Origin: Trachelipus rathkii
Taxonomy: Eukaryota; Arthropoda; Malacostraca; Isopoda; Trachelipodidae
Direction: 5' to 3'
Length of the DNA stretch: 30,026 nucleotides
NCBI GenBank assembly: GCA_015478945.1
Contig: JABUQX010007715.1
Coordinates: 1-30,026 of the forward strand
Positions 11,978 to 20,772 of this stretch are shown one piece after another (within the stretch, counting starts at the first letter, position 1; every line of letters starts with the position of its first letter). A program made the translations under genes and the position numbers. Under the pieces are notes generated by a model, which ran no database searches, was not told the origin of the DNA, and was given only the letters and a program-made list of their open reading frames with translations.

Positions 11978-13360
11978 TACTTATTATTATATTATTATTA
12001 TTGTTATTATTATTATTATTATTATCATCATCACACTTCTTTCCAAAGACTGGGGTAAGTGCGCACTCATGCCACCGGAACAGAAAAATAGTAGAGAATA
12101 TGAAACAAGTCGAAAAGAAATCCCAGCTTACGCCACCTTTATACCTATTAGTGAGAACTCCTCGCAGTCAGAAAATCCACTGTAGAGCTTCCACGGACCA
12201 GCTGACGAACTCATATGACAATCTCGTCAATGTGGGTTCATTAATTGGCCACAACCATACCCCCTCACAAACCCGCCATTCACTCCTATTATGCACCTTT
12301 CTTCTCGCCTCTGCCAACTCACATTCTCTCTCCACTCATTCCTCTAACTGCTCTATCCCATTTTCTTCAGTCCCAGCCGGTCGATTTACAACACACACAC
12401 ACACTATACATCCGTGTAACCAACCGACTATCATCATCCTTTCCACATGACCAAACATCTCAACGTACTTTCATTTATTCTCTTCATTTACCCCTTTCTC
12501 ACAACCACCAACTCTCTAATATGTTCATTCGCCTTTTATCAATTCTCACACCTACACGACCCAAGATTGTCCATCTGAACACATTGGTACTTTAGATCTA
12601 TACCTCTTATTCGGCCAGAGTCTCACTACTATACGTAAACAGGTAACAACATACCCTCATGTAAAACCCTAGCGTACTCAAGACTTAGTCCCTTACTATC
12701 CCAAGGATTTAATTGCACTGCCACCTTCCTGCATTCACAAATTTCCTACTACACCTGCATCATCCATTCCTTTTCATTCCAACATATATCTTAATATTTT
12801 AACTTTTTCCAGCTGCTCACATCTAAACATCAACTTCAAAACACTGAGAGACTGTCCTCACTCACAACCATAACGTTACTCTCATCTTACATTTATTTTC
12901 AAACCTCTCCATTTACACACCCTGCCAAACCTCTCTAGCCAATCCTCTCAAACTCTCTTCAGATTCGTCAGCAAAACCAAATCATATATAATAATCATAG
13001 GTAAGAGCACCTTACACTCTTCGTCTCATTCTCCATCATTCTAAACACCCATCCCCTGCCTCCCCCATCTCTAAATCCTTCATAACCCATCCATATACAA
13101 ATTGAATACCAGGGAGACATAACATCCCTGCCTCCATCCGTTATTAATATTAAACCAATCCACTTTCGACTCATATTTTATTCTTACAACATGCTTACTA
13201 TCGTCAACACATCTTTGATTCCATTCACTTACCACCACCGACCATATATAATATATATATAATAATATATATAATATTAATACTAAATAATATATATTAT
13301 AAAATATATATATATAATAATATATAATATATACATATATATATATAATATATATTATAA

Positions 13361-13394
<34 letters not shown>

Positions 13395-15974
13395 TAGGGT
13401 TCGTGTAGGTAGAGATGGTGTCGAAGTGAAAGAGTATGATTGATTTTTTGTTGGTAAAAAAGATGTTGAAATATTGATGGGATTGGGGTTGGGAATATCA
13501 GATCATTCATTATATATTGATCAATTCTTTTTATTGTTATATGTAAAATTAAGTTAGTGAGGCATGAATGGAGAGGAAAGAAAAAAATGGAAGCGAGTTG
13601 GGAGAATCAGGAGTGAGGAGTTATAATGAAAAGTATAAGTCAGTTGAATATGATTAAGATGAAACTGATCAAATCTGGACACAAATGAAGAATGCGTTTG
13701 TTAGTAGTGCAAGTGAAGTATGTGGATTTGCTAGGGTAGGAAGTAAGGACGTCAATAGTGAATGGTAGAATGAAGAGGTAATGCAAGTGGTTGAAAGTAA
13801 ATAATAATGGTTCGTGGTTGAATGTACTAAAAGCCAATGATGAGTCGCAAAAGATGTTTGGAAATATATATATGGATTAAAAGAGGAAGTCTAAAAGTTG
13901 CATATTGCATACGTAGGTTAAAAAAGGAGGTAAAATTAATAGCTTGAAGGGGGATGAATGGGGACCTACAGGGGGAGATGAGGAACAGAATGTGTGGTTT
14001 AAGAAAGAGAATAAGGGGAATCTTCATAGAATAATGAATAGGAATAGTCCTTTCGTCACAAATGAGATGGATCTGAGGAAATTGTGGTGGGAGCATTTCA
14101 TAATTCTGGATAACATTGGGAGTAATGAAGAGGTGATAGTGAATGTGTTTGAGTTTGATGGTGTAAGAAGATATTTTGGGGTAAATCTGCAGGTATAGAT
14201 GGAATTACTGGTGAAATGATCAAGAATGGAGGTGAAATTGTGAATGACCGGATATGGAAGCTCTGTAGCAAAGCGTTTGTGGAAGGTGCAATTCCTGAGG
14301 ACTGAAGGAGAGCAGTGATAGTACTTTTATATAAGGAAAAGGGAGATTAGGGAGCTGTAAAAACTATAGAAAAATTAGTTTATTGAATGTTGTATGGAAG
14401 ATACGTACTTTTATTTTGGTTGAATAGATTAATTCGAGGATTGAGGGAGTTGATTGTTGAAAAAGAAGGTAGAGAACGTGTAGATCAAATTTTTACATTG
14501 AAGGAAATGAGAGTGAAGATGAAACTTTATGTAGGTTTTATGAACTTGCATATGACAGGATTAATAGGGAAGCTCTGTGGCAGGTGTAAATGATATATGT
14601 TTTTTGGTGTTCGGCTTCTGAATGGAGTTAAAGGCCATTGAATGTGTCAAGGGAGATTTTTAATCTCCATCAGCTGGATTCGAACACTGGACTCCGTGTC
14701 GCTGAGTTAACAGTAACCGGGTGCTGCTCTATCCACTAGGCCATCCACGTTCCCAAAAAAGAACGTTTCAAGTCTAGCTTTTAATGCTCCCGGTTTTCTC
14801 CTCCCATAATTGTTGAGTACAAAAGTATGTATTTTGATAATGATACATGTGTAAGAATAAGCGAACGGAGTGAGGCAGGGATGTTTGTCTCCATGGCTCT
14901 TTAATTTGTATATGGATGTGGCGATGAAATTTTTCTAGGTAGGGGTTGCAGGAGAGGATGTTAAACTGATGGAGAATGATAGAGAGTGGAGGTTACCTTG
15001 CTTATTGTATGCAGATAATTTGTTTTTCTGCAGTGAATTAGAAGAAGGTTTGGCAAGATTGGTAGAGATTTGGCCAGTGTTGTAAAATGAGAGGTTTGAA
15101 AGTAAATTTAGATAAGAACAAGATGTTGGTAGTAGGTGAGGAAAGTCTGCAGTGTTAAATCATGTTGGATAGTAGGGAACTGGTCAAGCATCTTGATTTA
15201 AATATTATTTAAGTTTTACGTTGGATGAAAAGGGATCTAATGATGCTTATTGTAGCAGAAAAGTTGTGAGTGGTAAGAACGTGGCTAGTGTACTTAAATC
15301 TTTGGTGAACGCAATGGAACTAAGCCTTGAGTGTGCTAGGGTTCTGCAAGAGGGTATATTGTTATTTATGTTAATGTATGGTAAGGAAACTATGGAATAA
15401 GAGGTATAGATCTATGGTGCAGTCTGCTCGGGTGGATAATCTTAGGGGCATGTTAGGTGCGAGAAGAATTGATAAAATGAAGAATGAATATATTAGGGTG
15501 TTGTGTGGTGTGATGAAGGGAGTAAATGGGAGTGTATTAAAATGGTTTGGTCATTTGGAAAGGATAGATGGTAGTCGATTGGTTAAGCTTGTGAGTATGT
15601 TGGCAAGCTACAGGCTGGGAGACTGAAGAAAAGGTGGAATGAGTCAGTAATGGAGGTTCTGAAGAAAATTAATGTGAATTTGGTTCAAGCAAGTAGAATG
15701 GTACGTAATAGAACTGATTGGCGGGGTTTTGTGAGGGGTTATGGTTGTGGGCATGGTTGTGGGCCTGGTCCAGAAAATGAACCCCAACACCGACGATACA
15801 CCACTAGGTTTGATTTTGGTTGTGATAGGTCCGCACTTAATTTTATGACGGAATGGTGTAGGGGGCCTTCTTGGTTGACCTAGGTCATATTCTTCTACTT
15901 AACTATCCTGCTTCCGGTGCATGTTTGCGCACTTCATCCCCAATCTGTGGGGAGCTGAGAGGAGGCAGACGATA

Positions 15975-16053
<79 letters not shown>

Positions 16054-16809
16054 GAACAAAATTTCATGTATTTTATATACAGCTGAACAAATAGATGTGA
16101 AAAACTTAAAAGAATCTGGAGATTGGCAAGTTTGTTTTTGCGCCTTCGACATTTTATACTTAAATGGAAAAGTTTTAACAAATCTTCCACTCACTCAAAG
16201 ATTAGAGGAGTTACAGAAAGTTATTTATCCTCAGGAGGGGAGAGTTATTATCACTTCGCACTCGGAAGTTACTTCTAAGTAATAAATTTCTTATTTTGTT
16301 TTTTTAAAAAGTATCTTTACTTTTATACTGAGCCGATATTATGTAGTAGTCTTTTGATTGCTGTAACTTTTAGTAATTAATTTTCATTTCCATACTATAT
16401 TTAATATCATCTCTTGTGGGATGGTATAAGTATTTGAGTTTTATTTATGAAATTATTTGGCCTGATCACGTTAAACTTACTTCTCAAAAAGAGATATTGC
16501 AGCAATGTTACTCCTCTGCTTTTTATTTTATTAACAAAGTTTATGAATGAAAAATGATTGCATTATTCATCAAACGACAGAGGTCGTAATTAAATAACAG
16601 CATAACCCTTAACCATTCGTGGTTGACGAACTGTATTATATTGGTTTTGATTTATTATATAATTAAAATATTCTTGTTTCAGAGAAGAGGTTCTTGTTGC
16701 ATTAAATGCTGCTATTGACAATCGAGAAGAGGGTCTTATTCTTAAAGATCCTTCATCTGTGTATCAACCTGCATCACGGCGTGCGGGATGGATTAAAGTC
16801 AAACCAGAG
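4214..16809 (+). CDS. LIG4: DNA ligase IV, partial gene, seven in-frame exons
   Basis: ATP-dependent nuclear ligase that seals double-strand breaks in non-homologous end joining, with XRCC4 as its partner. Joining the seven exons gives 393 residues. Residues 1 to about 175 match the DNA-binding domain (S-F-F-P-V-L-R, A-Y-G-I-K-E, L-L-N-Y-R, G-G-D-F-A, E-Q-K-W-L-I-R). Residues 176-393 are the nucleotidyltransferase core: motif I V-K-Y-D-G-E-R with catalytic Lys213 (codon 10220-10222), motif III L-D-G-E (268-271), IIIa F-D-I-L-Y-L-N-G (307-314), IV E-E-G-L-I-L-K (366-372) and V W-I-K-V-K-P (387-392). The order and the N-terminal motifs fit LIG4 rather than LIG1 or LIG3. The fragment corresponds roughly to residues 60-450 of the ~911-residue human enzyme. 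The N-terminus, OB-fold and BRCT domains are not in view. No stops or frameshifts occur, so the gene looks functional. Confidence 0.96.
4372..5149. other. LIG4 intron sequence, nothing recognised
   Basis: First part of a 1,100-nt intron. I see no coding remnant, RNA gene or clear repeat before the SINE at about 5150. Confidence 0.6.
5150..5345 (+). mobile_element. tRNA-derived SINE (SINE-a)
   Basis: The left part resembles a tRNA: a box A-like GCTCAAAAGCAGAGCATTCG at about 5162-5181 and a box B GGGTTCGAGACTGG at about 5205-5218, at tRNA spacing. A non-tRNA body of roughly 120 nt follows. The box A is degenerate and the 5' acceptor side does not pair convincingly, so I call a SINE and not a tRNA gene. 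It lies sense in a LIG4 intron. Confidence 0.6.
5472..5626 (+). CDS. LIG4: LIG4 exon: DNA-binding domain
   Basis: Encodes residues 54-104 plus split codons 53 and 105, including G-G-D-F-A-D-I-A-Y-Y-V-L, a LIG4-type stretch. The acceptor is TTTACAG. The donor is CAAG|GTTTTA, which is a weak match to consensus, but the frame joins exactly to the next exon. Confidence 0.95.
5764..7358 (-). mobile_element. LINE-1 copy A, 5'-truncated, antisense in LIG4 intron
   Basis: Reading the minus strand from 7358, the element enters within the reverse transcriptase, passes the catalytic Y-A-D-D (6728-6739), the thumb and C-terminal parts, and a 3' UTR. It ends in a short (GAT)n tail at 5764-5776. The RT has S-G-V-R-Q-G (RT motif B) and L-L-Y-A-D-D-L-V-L-C-G-E. 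The longest open pieces are 6524-6913 and 6191-6508, separated by frameshifts. The 3' terminus shares the CCCC..TCT..GGGG stem-loop with copies B-D. It fills most of the 1,787-nt intron. Confidence 0.85.
6191..6913 (-). pseudogene. Reverse transcriptase remnant of LINE-1 copy A
   Basis: Two abutting frames. The piece at 6524-6913 carries S-G-V-R-Q-G, the catalytic Y-A-D-D, and F-K-Y-L-G, a conserved RT motif E-like stretch. The piece at 6191-6508 carries R-K-V-A-G-A-I, S-S-E-T-M-V-W, V-Q-M-D-N-L-R-G and R-R-I-D-K-M-R-N-E, which is the C-terminal region of this non-LTR family. A stop and shift separate them near 6510-6524. The YADD is intact but the frame is not. This is the best preserved RT in the window. 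Confidence 0.85.
7414..7589 (+). CDS. LIG4: LIG4 exon: end of DNA-binding domain
   Basis: Encodes residues 106-163 after split codon 105, with E-Q-K-W-L-I-R, L-K-D-M-H-L-G-I and T-T-I-F-N, all aligned with the conserved LIG4 helical region. The acceptor is CTTTTAG and the donor AAAG|GTAGGG. It ends in phase 0. Confidence 0.96.
7590..8555. other. LIG4 intron sequence with an 11-nt tandem repeat
   Basis: No coding remnant seen. At 8064-8100 the unit ATACTTAATAA is repeated about three times. The rest is unassigned. Confidence 0.55.
8556..8752 (-). mobile_element. tRNA-derived SINE (SINE-b), antisense
   Basis: On the minus strand, GTCCTGTAGCTCAGTGTTAA (about 8752-8733) resembles a tRNA 5' arm with box A. 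AGGAATCAAATCCTGG about 45 nt later resembles box B with the T-arm stem, followed by a non-tRNA body. The box B departs from GGTTCGAATCC (TCAAATCC), and there is no clear matching acceptor stem. It is therefore a relic, not a tRNA gene. Confidence 0.55.
8753..9738. other. Unassigned intronic sequence
   Basis: Pyrimidine-rich on the + strand. An open stretch at 9117-9443 (108 codons) matches no family I recognise, has no splice or promoter context, and lies in the LIG4 intron. I treat it as chance or as an unrecognised repeat. Confidence 0.5.
9749..9957 (-). mobile_element. tRNA-derived SINE (SINE-c) with LINE-2-like tail, antisense
   Basis: On the minus strand it opens GCCCGATAGCTCAGTGTTAG (about 9951-9932), with box A. 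The box B GGTTCGCAACTGTCGGGGC closes a tRNA-like module of about 70 nt, and its last bases can pair with the opening GCCCGA. After a body of about 50 nt the tail reads CTCTGCCCGTGAGCG and ends in poly-A (poly-T at 9749-9767). The tail matches the LINE-2 3' end at 1-80 and 27790-27840. Confidence 0.75.
10008..10070. repeat. (ATT)21 directly before a splice acceptor
   Basis: Uninterrupted ATT units end two bases before the exon starting at 10073, so the acceptor AG (10071-10072) is the edge of the array. Confidence 0.95.
10073..10281 (+). CDS. LIG4: LIG4 exon with catalytic lysine (motif I)
   Basis: Encodes residues 164-232 plus part of 233. V-K-Y-D-G-E-R holds the lysine that becomes adenylated (codon 10220-10222), and Y-K-Y-F-S-R closes the exon. 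The acceptor is the ATTAG at the end of an (ATT)n array. The donor is CAAG|GTAAGG. It runs from phase 0 to phase 2. F-R-P-M-L-A before motif I is the usual start of the adenylation domain. Confidence 0.97.
10334..10586. mobile_element. Short hAT-like non-autonomous element (MITE)
   Basis: The left end CAGATGTTCTTAACCTTTAT and the reverse complement of the right end, CATTGGGTTCTTAATCTAAG, form an imperfect terminal inverted repeat around TTCTTAA. The flanking 8-mers TTGTAAAT and ATGTAGGT agree at 5 of 8. Length (about 250 nt), end sequence and duplication size fit a MER5/Charlie-style hAT MITE. No coding is present. Confidence 0.5.
10661..10787. repeat. (TA)n array in LIG4 intron
   Basis: About 127 nt of TA, interrupted by AAGTCTCTGC at about 10714-10723. 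Confidence 0.9.
10788..11207. other. Unassigned intronic sequence
   Basis: A/T-rich, with no coding remnant or repeat that I recognise. Confidence 0.5.
11208..11306. repeat. (TA)n array just upstream of a splice acceptor
   Basis: Irregular TA/ATT repeats ending 26 nt before the exon that begins at 11333. A short pyrimidine tract (TTTACTTTTCT) separates them. Confidence 0.9.
11333..11490 (+). CDS. LIG4: LIG4 exon with motif III
   Basis: Encodes residues 234-285 with split codons at both ends, including I-I-L-D-G-E-M-V (motif III, in which the Glu contacts the nucleotide ribose or metal in this family). The acceptor is TTACACAG and the donor AAAG|GTAAAA. It ends in phase 1. Confidence 0.95.
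11491..11699. other. LIG4 intron, unassigned
   Basis: Start of a 4,592-nt intron. I see no feature before the LINE-1 tail at 11700. Confidence 0.5.
11700..11779 (-). mobile_element. Solo LINE-1 3' tail fragment
   Basis: On the minus strand it reads TTCCGGTGCATGTTTGC followed by a CCCC..TGTGGG hairpin and GGGGAAGC. This matches the last 60 nt of LINE-1 copy D (15912-15965). There is no body. It stops at a (TA)n array. Confidence 0.65.
11780..12021. repeat. (TA)n followed by (ATT)n array
   Basis: TA units to about 11880, then ATT units to about 12021. The ATT part continues into the LINE-1 copy B 3' tail, so part of it is probably an expanded LINE tail. Confidence 0.9.
12022..13242 (-). mobile_element. 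LINE-1 copy B, 5'-truncated, heavily decayed
   Basis: On the minus strand it starts in the RT just before the S-G-V-x-Q-G region and runs through thumb and C-terminal peptide remnants to the shared 3' tail at 12022-12080 (CTTACCCCAGTCTTTGG). The YADD site near 12975-12990 is destroyed, and many small deletions are visible when compared with copy A. It lies antisense to LIG4 and head-to-head with copy D. Confidence 0.8.
13243..13389. repeat. (TA)n array plus poly-T between two LINE-1 5' ends
   Basis: TA/AAT repeats to about 13376, then about 18 T. The truncated 5' ends of copies B (left) and D (right) abut it. Confidence 0.85.
13390..15971 (+). mobile_element. LINE-1 copy D, sense strand, with nested SINE
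   Basis: It begins at the end of the APE-type endonuclease: G-L-G-I-S-D-H, with the SDH at 13498-13506. A linker, the RT (I-D-G-I-T-G-E-M; V-D-Q-I-F-T-L-K-E; Y-V-G-F-M) and the C-terminal part (D-N-L-R-G, R-R-I-D-K-M) follow. It ends with the stem-loop CCCCAATCTGTGGGG and an (AAT)n array. The catalytic box reads Y-A-D-N (15008-15019), not Y-A-D-D. A SINE splits it at about 14634. Frames are broken at several places (for example stops at 14302 and 14348). Confidence 0.85.
14634..14812 (-). mobile_element. tRNA-derived SINE (SINE-d) inserted in LINE-1 copy D
   Basis: On the minus strand GATGGCCTAGTGGATAGAGC (14744-14725) is a tRNA-like 5' end with box A, and GTTCGAATCC (14685-14676) is box B, at normal tRNA distance. 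LINE-1 coding similarity stops just before (G-V-K-G) and resumes after about 14812 (T-C-V-R-I), which shows the insertion. Exact borders are uncertain because I could not identify a target duplication. Confidence 0.7.
15972..16052. repeat. (AAT)n, LINE-1 copy D tail array
   Basis: About 27 AAT units contiguous with the LINE-1 3' end, ending 30 nt before the exon at 16083. Confidence 0.95.
16083..16278 (+). CDS. LIG4: LIG4 exon with motif IIIa
   Basis: Encodes residues 287-350 plus split codons. C-F-C-A-F-D-I-L-Y-L-N-G is motif IIIa. The acceptor is TATATACAG with few pyrimidines. The donor is CTAA|GTAATA. An in-frame stop directly past the donor confirms the exon edge. Confidence 0.96.
16279..16682. 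other. Short LIG4 intron (404 nt)
   Basis: A/T-rich with a good acceptor (TTCTTGTTTCAG). It is the only visible LIG4 intron in which I recognise no mobile element. The first visible intron has a SINE, and all the others contain a LINE, SINE or MITE. Confidence 0.7.
16683..16809 (+). CDS. LIG4: LIG4 exon with motifs IV and V (last visible)
   Basis: Encodes residues 352-393 after split codon 351. E-E-G-L-I-L-K is motif IV and W-I-K-V-K-P-E is motif V, the end of the nucleotidyltransferase domain. The donor is AGAG|GTAATA, phase 0. The next expected peptide (start of the OB-fold) was not found downstream. Confidence 0.96.
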
Positions 16810-16992
16810 GTAATAATATATTTTTTAACCATTTTTTTTTAAATTTTCTACAATAAATGTTAAAAATATATTCCATTAAATTTGATTTAAATTCTTAAAT
16901 TACTTTGAGTTTCTTTTAAACTCTTATTTAAAAAAAAAAAAATATATTTCTTTTTCCCCTTTTTCTTTCCACTATATATGCTTATTTAATAT
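16810..16992. other. Start of a very long LIG4 intron
   Basis: T- and A-rich sequence before LINE-1 copy C. Nothing recognised. Confidence 0.6.
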
Positions 16993-19900
16993 ATCATCAT
17001 AATCATCTACCTTATTTTTCCCCAAGACTGGGGGGTAAGGTGCGTGTCATTCATCGGAAAAGAAAAGCAGTAGAAGAATATGACAAAAGTCGAAAAGAAA
17101 GCCCAGCCTTACCGCCCCCTCTGTACCATTAATTAGTGAGAACTCGTCACAGACAGAAAATCCACCCTAGAGCTTCACGGGACCGCGACGGACCCTCACT
17201 ATGGTAAGTCGTCAATGTAAGGGTTCATCCCTTGACCCAGGTGGGCCACAACCATACCCCCTCAAAACCCCCATTTCACTCCTATATGCATCCTTATTCT
17301 CGCCTACTTCCAAACGCACATTTCTCTCCTCCACGACATCCTTTACTGACTCAATCCACTTTTTCTTCGGTCTCCCACCCGGTCGATTCCCAACACACTC
17401 TCCACTATACATCCGCTTAACCAACCGACTATCATTCATCCCTTCCACATGACCAAACCAATCTCAACATACTTTCATTTATCTCTCATTTACACCACCC
17501 TTTAATTCACACCACACACTCCTCTAATGACTTTATTCCTCATTTTATCAATTCTTCTCACACCTAGCAATGCCCCTTCATCTCACTACTGTACAATAAC
17601 ACATGTAATACAACATACCCTCATGTAAACCCTAGCGCACTCAAGACTTAGTCCTTAACATTCACACACTAATTGCACCAGCAACCTTCTGCATTCCGAC
17701 TTTCCCTACTACACACGTCTGCATCATCCGTACCTTCTTCATCCAAACACAAATAACCCTAAAATATTTAAACAGCTGTTCCAGTTGCTCACCATCTAGC
17801 AATAACTTCACACGAACTGTCCTCACTCACAAGCCATTAACTAACTCTATCTACTTTTTACTTCCAAAACCTTCCTTTTACCCCTGCCAATTCTCCTACC
17901 AATCTCTCAACTCTCTTCAGATTCGCCACAAACCAACCAATCATCCGCATATAATGAAGAGGCACCCTCACTCATCTCCATTCTCACATCATTCACACCA
18001 TTTCCTCTGCCACTACTACCTCCATTCCTTTCATAACCCGATCCATATATAAATTGAATAACCAAGGGAGACAATAACCAACCTCCCAACACCCCTGCCT
18101 CACTCTAAACCAATCACTTTTACACCATATATTCTTACACACGCCTCACTATCGTCGTACATACTTTCGATTCAATCAGAAAGCCTACCCTAACACCTGA
18201 GATTAGAGATTCCCTATTAACCCTATCATATGCCCTGTTGCAAATCCATAAAATCTAAATCAATTTATTTTCTTCTTCTCCTCATTTTCTCACTCTTTGT
18301 TTCAATGGTAATGACTTGATCACACATCCTCTACACCACTAAACGCACCTTGTTCTTCACCATTAGTCCTCAGTCACCTGACGCACTCTTTCGACCAAGA
18401 AACCAGCATATTCTTCCCCTAAAAACTCAATAAACTAATTCCCCTATAATCTACATTCCCTTATCTCCTTATACTTATTATAATGGACTTTACTGCCTCT
18501 CCAAATACGCTTGGAACTATCTTCATAACGCTTTATTAAACCACCTCAGATCCAATCAAATCACATCTCGCCTCCCGTTCTTGATCATTCACCAAGTAAT
18601 TTCATCTATAGCTGCAGATTTGATCTTCAACTTTCTCACTTTACCATTACTTCCTCCTTCTAATGACCTCTTCCCAAAATACCTATTCTTCTTGCAACCA
18701 TCACCACACACATTCACTATCACCTCTTCATTATGCAATATTATGCAGATTTTCGCAGTTGTTTCTTTCCCTACTCTACTCACATCCCATTTCGTCAGTT
18801 TACAAACACACATCCCTATTCATTATTGCTTCCCAGGTTTCCCTTATTCTAATTCTTAACCTTCGCGCTTTCTTCAGAAGAGCTTCCTAATTCTTTTATC
18901 CTCCTTCAATCCTCCTTCCAAACTGTTTCATTTACCTCTTCTTTTCTCTCTCGAATGCACCTTTAAGTATTTCTTTTCCTCCTAATATATTCCAAGCATC
19001 TTTTCTTTTGATCATTTCATCATTTGCTTTAGTCATCAACCACGCTTACTTTTTTACCTTTAACAACTTGCCATCACCTCTTCATTCCACAACTCACTGT
19101 TAACATTCTTACTTCCTACTTTAGGCACATCCCACATCTTCTTTTGCACTGCTAATAATTGCTTCCTTGATTTGCTCCATATTGTTCAGTTGTCAACTTG
19201 CTCCATTCTGAACTGATTTTACTTTGCGAGCGCTCTTACATACTTTATCCTTATTACCTGTTTCGCTTAACTTATCACTCTTAATTTTACCCACTTCCGT
19301 CCGTATCACCTTCCCTCCATCCAAGCACCACTAACTAATTTTACATAGAAGCAACATAATGATCCGCTAATCCCATCCTAAACCCTCACTGATTTAACAT
19401 CCAACACATACTCAACTCCTTCTTCACCAACCACAAAACAATCATACTTTTCACTTCTAATACCATCTCTACTTACACAACTCTAGTATTACTTATGAAT
19501 ACTCTTTGTGTTTAAAGAAAGTATTATTACACACATCTCCCTCCTCTCATAATCAATTCACTCTAACCATTACTCTTTCTCGCCGACATCCAAACCACCT
19601 GTTATACCAATCCTTTTTTTGATCACCTATCCAACATGCCAGGTTCCCTCCAACACTTTCATTAGTCACGAAAGCATCATCCAAAACATCATTCAGATTA
19701 TCCCATAAAGTCGTACTCTCCAACGTTTCCCTCAGATGACCATACGTAAAAGACAACATATTTGATCTTTCAACACTAAATTAACCATTAGAAATTCTAG
19801 ACTCACACACTCAAAGTCTACCATGACTTCGTACCCACTCATCAAAATTGCAACCCTTCTCTCCCTCTCATCCTTCCCACACCAGCACACACAATTTCAC

Positions 19901-20062
19901 ACCACAAACAACCACTCATTTTCGCCGTTTCCTTTCATCTTTGTTTCAGCACAGCGAGTCAATCAAATTTTGCCCCTTTCCAAATACTCCATCAACCTTT
20001 CTCCTTGCTCCCTGACACATTTACCTCTGACACTTCATGACCCCATCATTCATCCAATTCGC
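16993..20062 (-). mobile_element. LINE-1 copy C, nearly full length but broken
   Basis: The minus strand reads from about 20062. First comes an endonuclease start with C-A-E-T-K (19942-19953; the family form is Q-E-T-K, with the catalytic Glu). It continues through W-D-N-L-N-D-V-L-D-D, G-N-L-A (for G-D-L-N) and N-T-F-F-K-H-K near 19520, then linker and RT with Y-A-D-D (17940-17951) and C-G-E-S-E-E, then C-terminal and 3' UTR. The end is the CCCC..GGGG stem-loop at 17018-17034 and a short (GAT)n tail. At about 3.1 kb it covers all domains, but single-base indels and stops disrupt every one. Confidence 0.82.
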
Positions 20063-20488
20063 CACAAATCAAAAGGTCCGGCTTACGGCGCATCACACTT
20101 ACTCCGAGCGCCACGCATTACGCACTTCTCGGCAATAGATACCACGCTGGTAAGTCGGGCAGTCCACCCAAACTATCACCGTCCTCTCGTCCGCTTCTCA
20201 ACACCGCAGCGCACACTCACGCCATCGTCGCAATTCTTTCTCCACCACATACATAGGGCATATCGAGTAGTACGGGATCGTCCTAGCATGTCTATCTAGC
20301 ACACGAGGGCGTCGTGCTACCTTCTAAGTACGCCTGTATATGATATCGGTGAATAAATCGTGGTCCCAGTAAATCGTTCCTGGGATGGTCGTGTACTAGA
20401 ATATGAAAAGAGAACAGGCGCACCATTACATATGGGCAGCGTACTCTTCAACCGCTTCTTACGTTATGCGTGTATCTATCTATTCTCT
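20063..20488. other. GC-richer stretch with no recognisable content
   Basis: Noticeably richer in G+C and CpG than its surroundings, with no coding, repeat or RNA signature that I recognise. The open frames here run into the (TC)n array and are not credible genes. It may be a LINE-1 5' UTR/promoter remnant, since it abuts the 5' end of copy C. Confidence 0.35.
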
Positions 20489-20603
20489 CATCTCCGTCTC
20501 TCTCTCTCTCTCTCCTCCTCTCTCTCTCTCTCTCTCTCCTCTCTCTTCTTCTCTCTCATCTCCTCTCTTCTCTCTCTCCTCTTCCTTTCTCTCTCCTCTC
20601 TCT

Positions 20604-20651
<48 letters not shown>

Positions 20652-20772
20652 TCTTGTCTCCTCTCTCTCTCTCTCTATCTCTCCTCTCTATCTCTATCTC
20701 TATCTCTCTAATCTCTATCTCTCACCTTCCTCTCTCTATCCTCTATTCTCCTCTTCTCTCCTCCTCTCTCTA
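20489..20772. repeat. (TC)n microsatellite, imperfect
   Basis: About 280 nt of CT units with CCT, TTC and ATCT interruptions. It gives long Ser/Leu-only reading frames in all three + frames, which are artefacts. Confidence 0.95.

Noticed and set aside
14634..14812. Functional tRNA gene on the minus strand
   Set aside because: Box A and B are good, but the module has no clean acceptor stem and sits inside a LINE with a non-tRNA body attached.
15903..16194. Poly-Ile and poly-Tyr minus-strand frames
   Set aside because: Produced by the (AAT)n array, and they overlap the LIG4 exon on the other strand.
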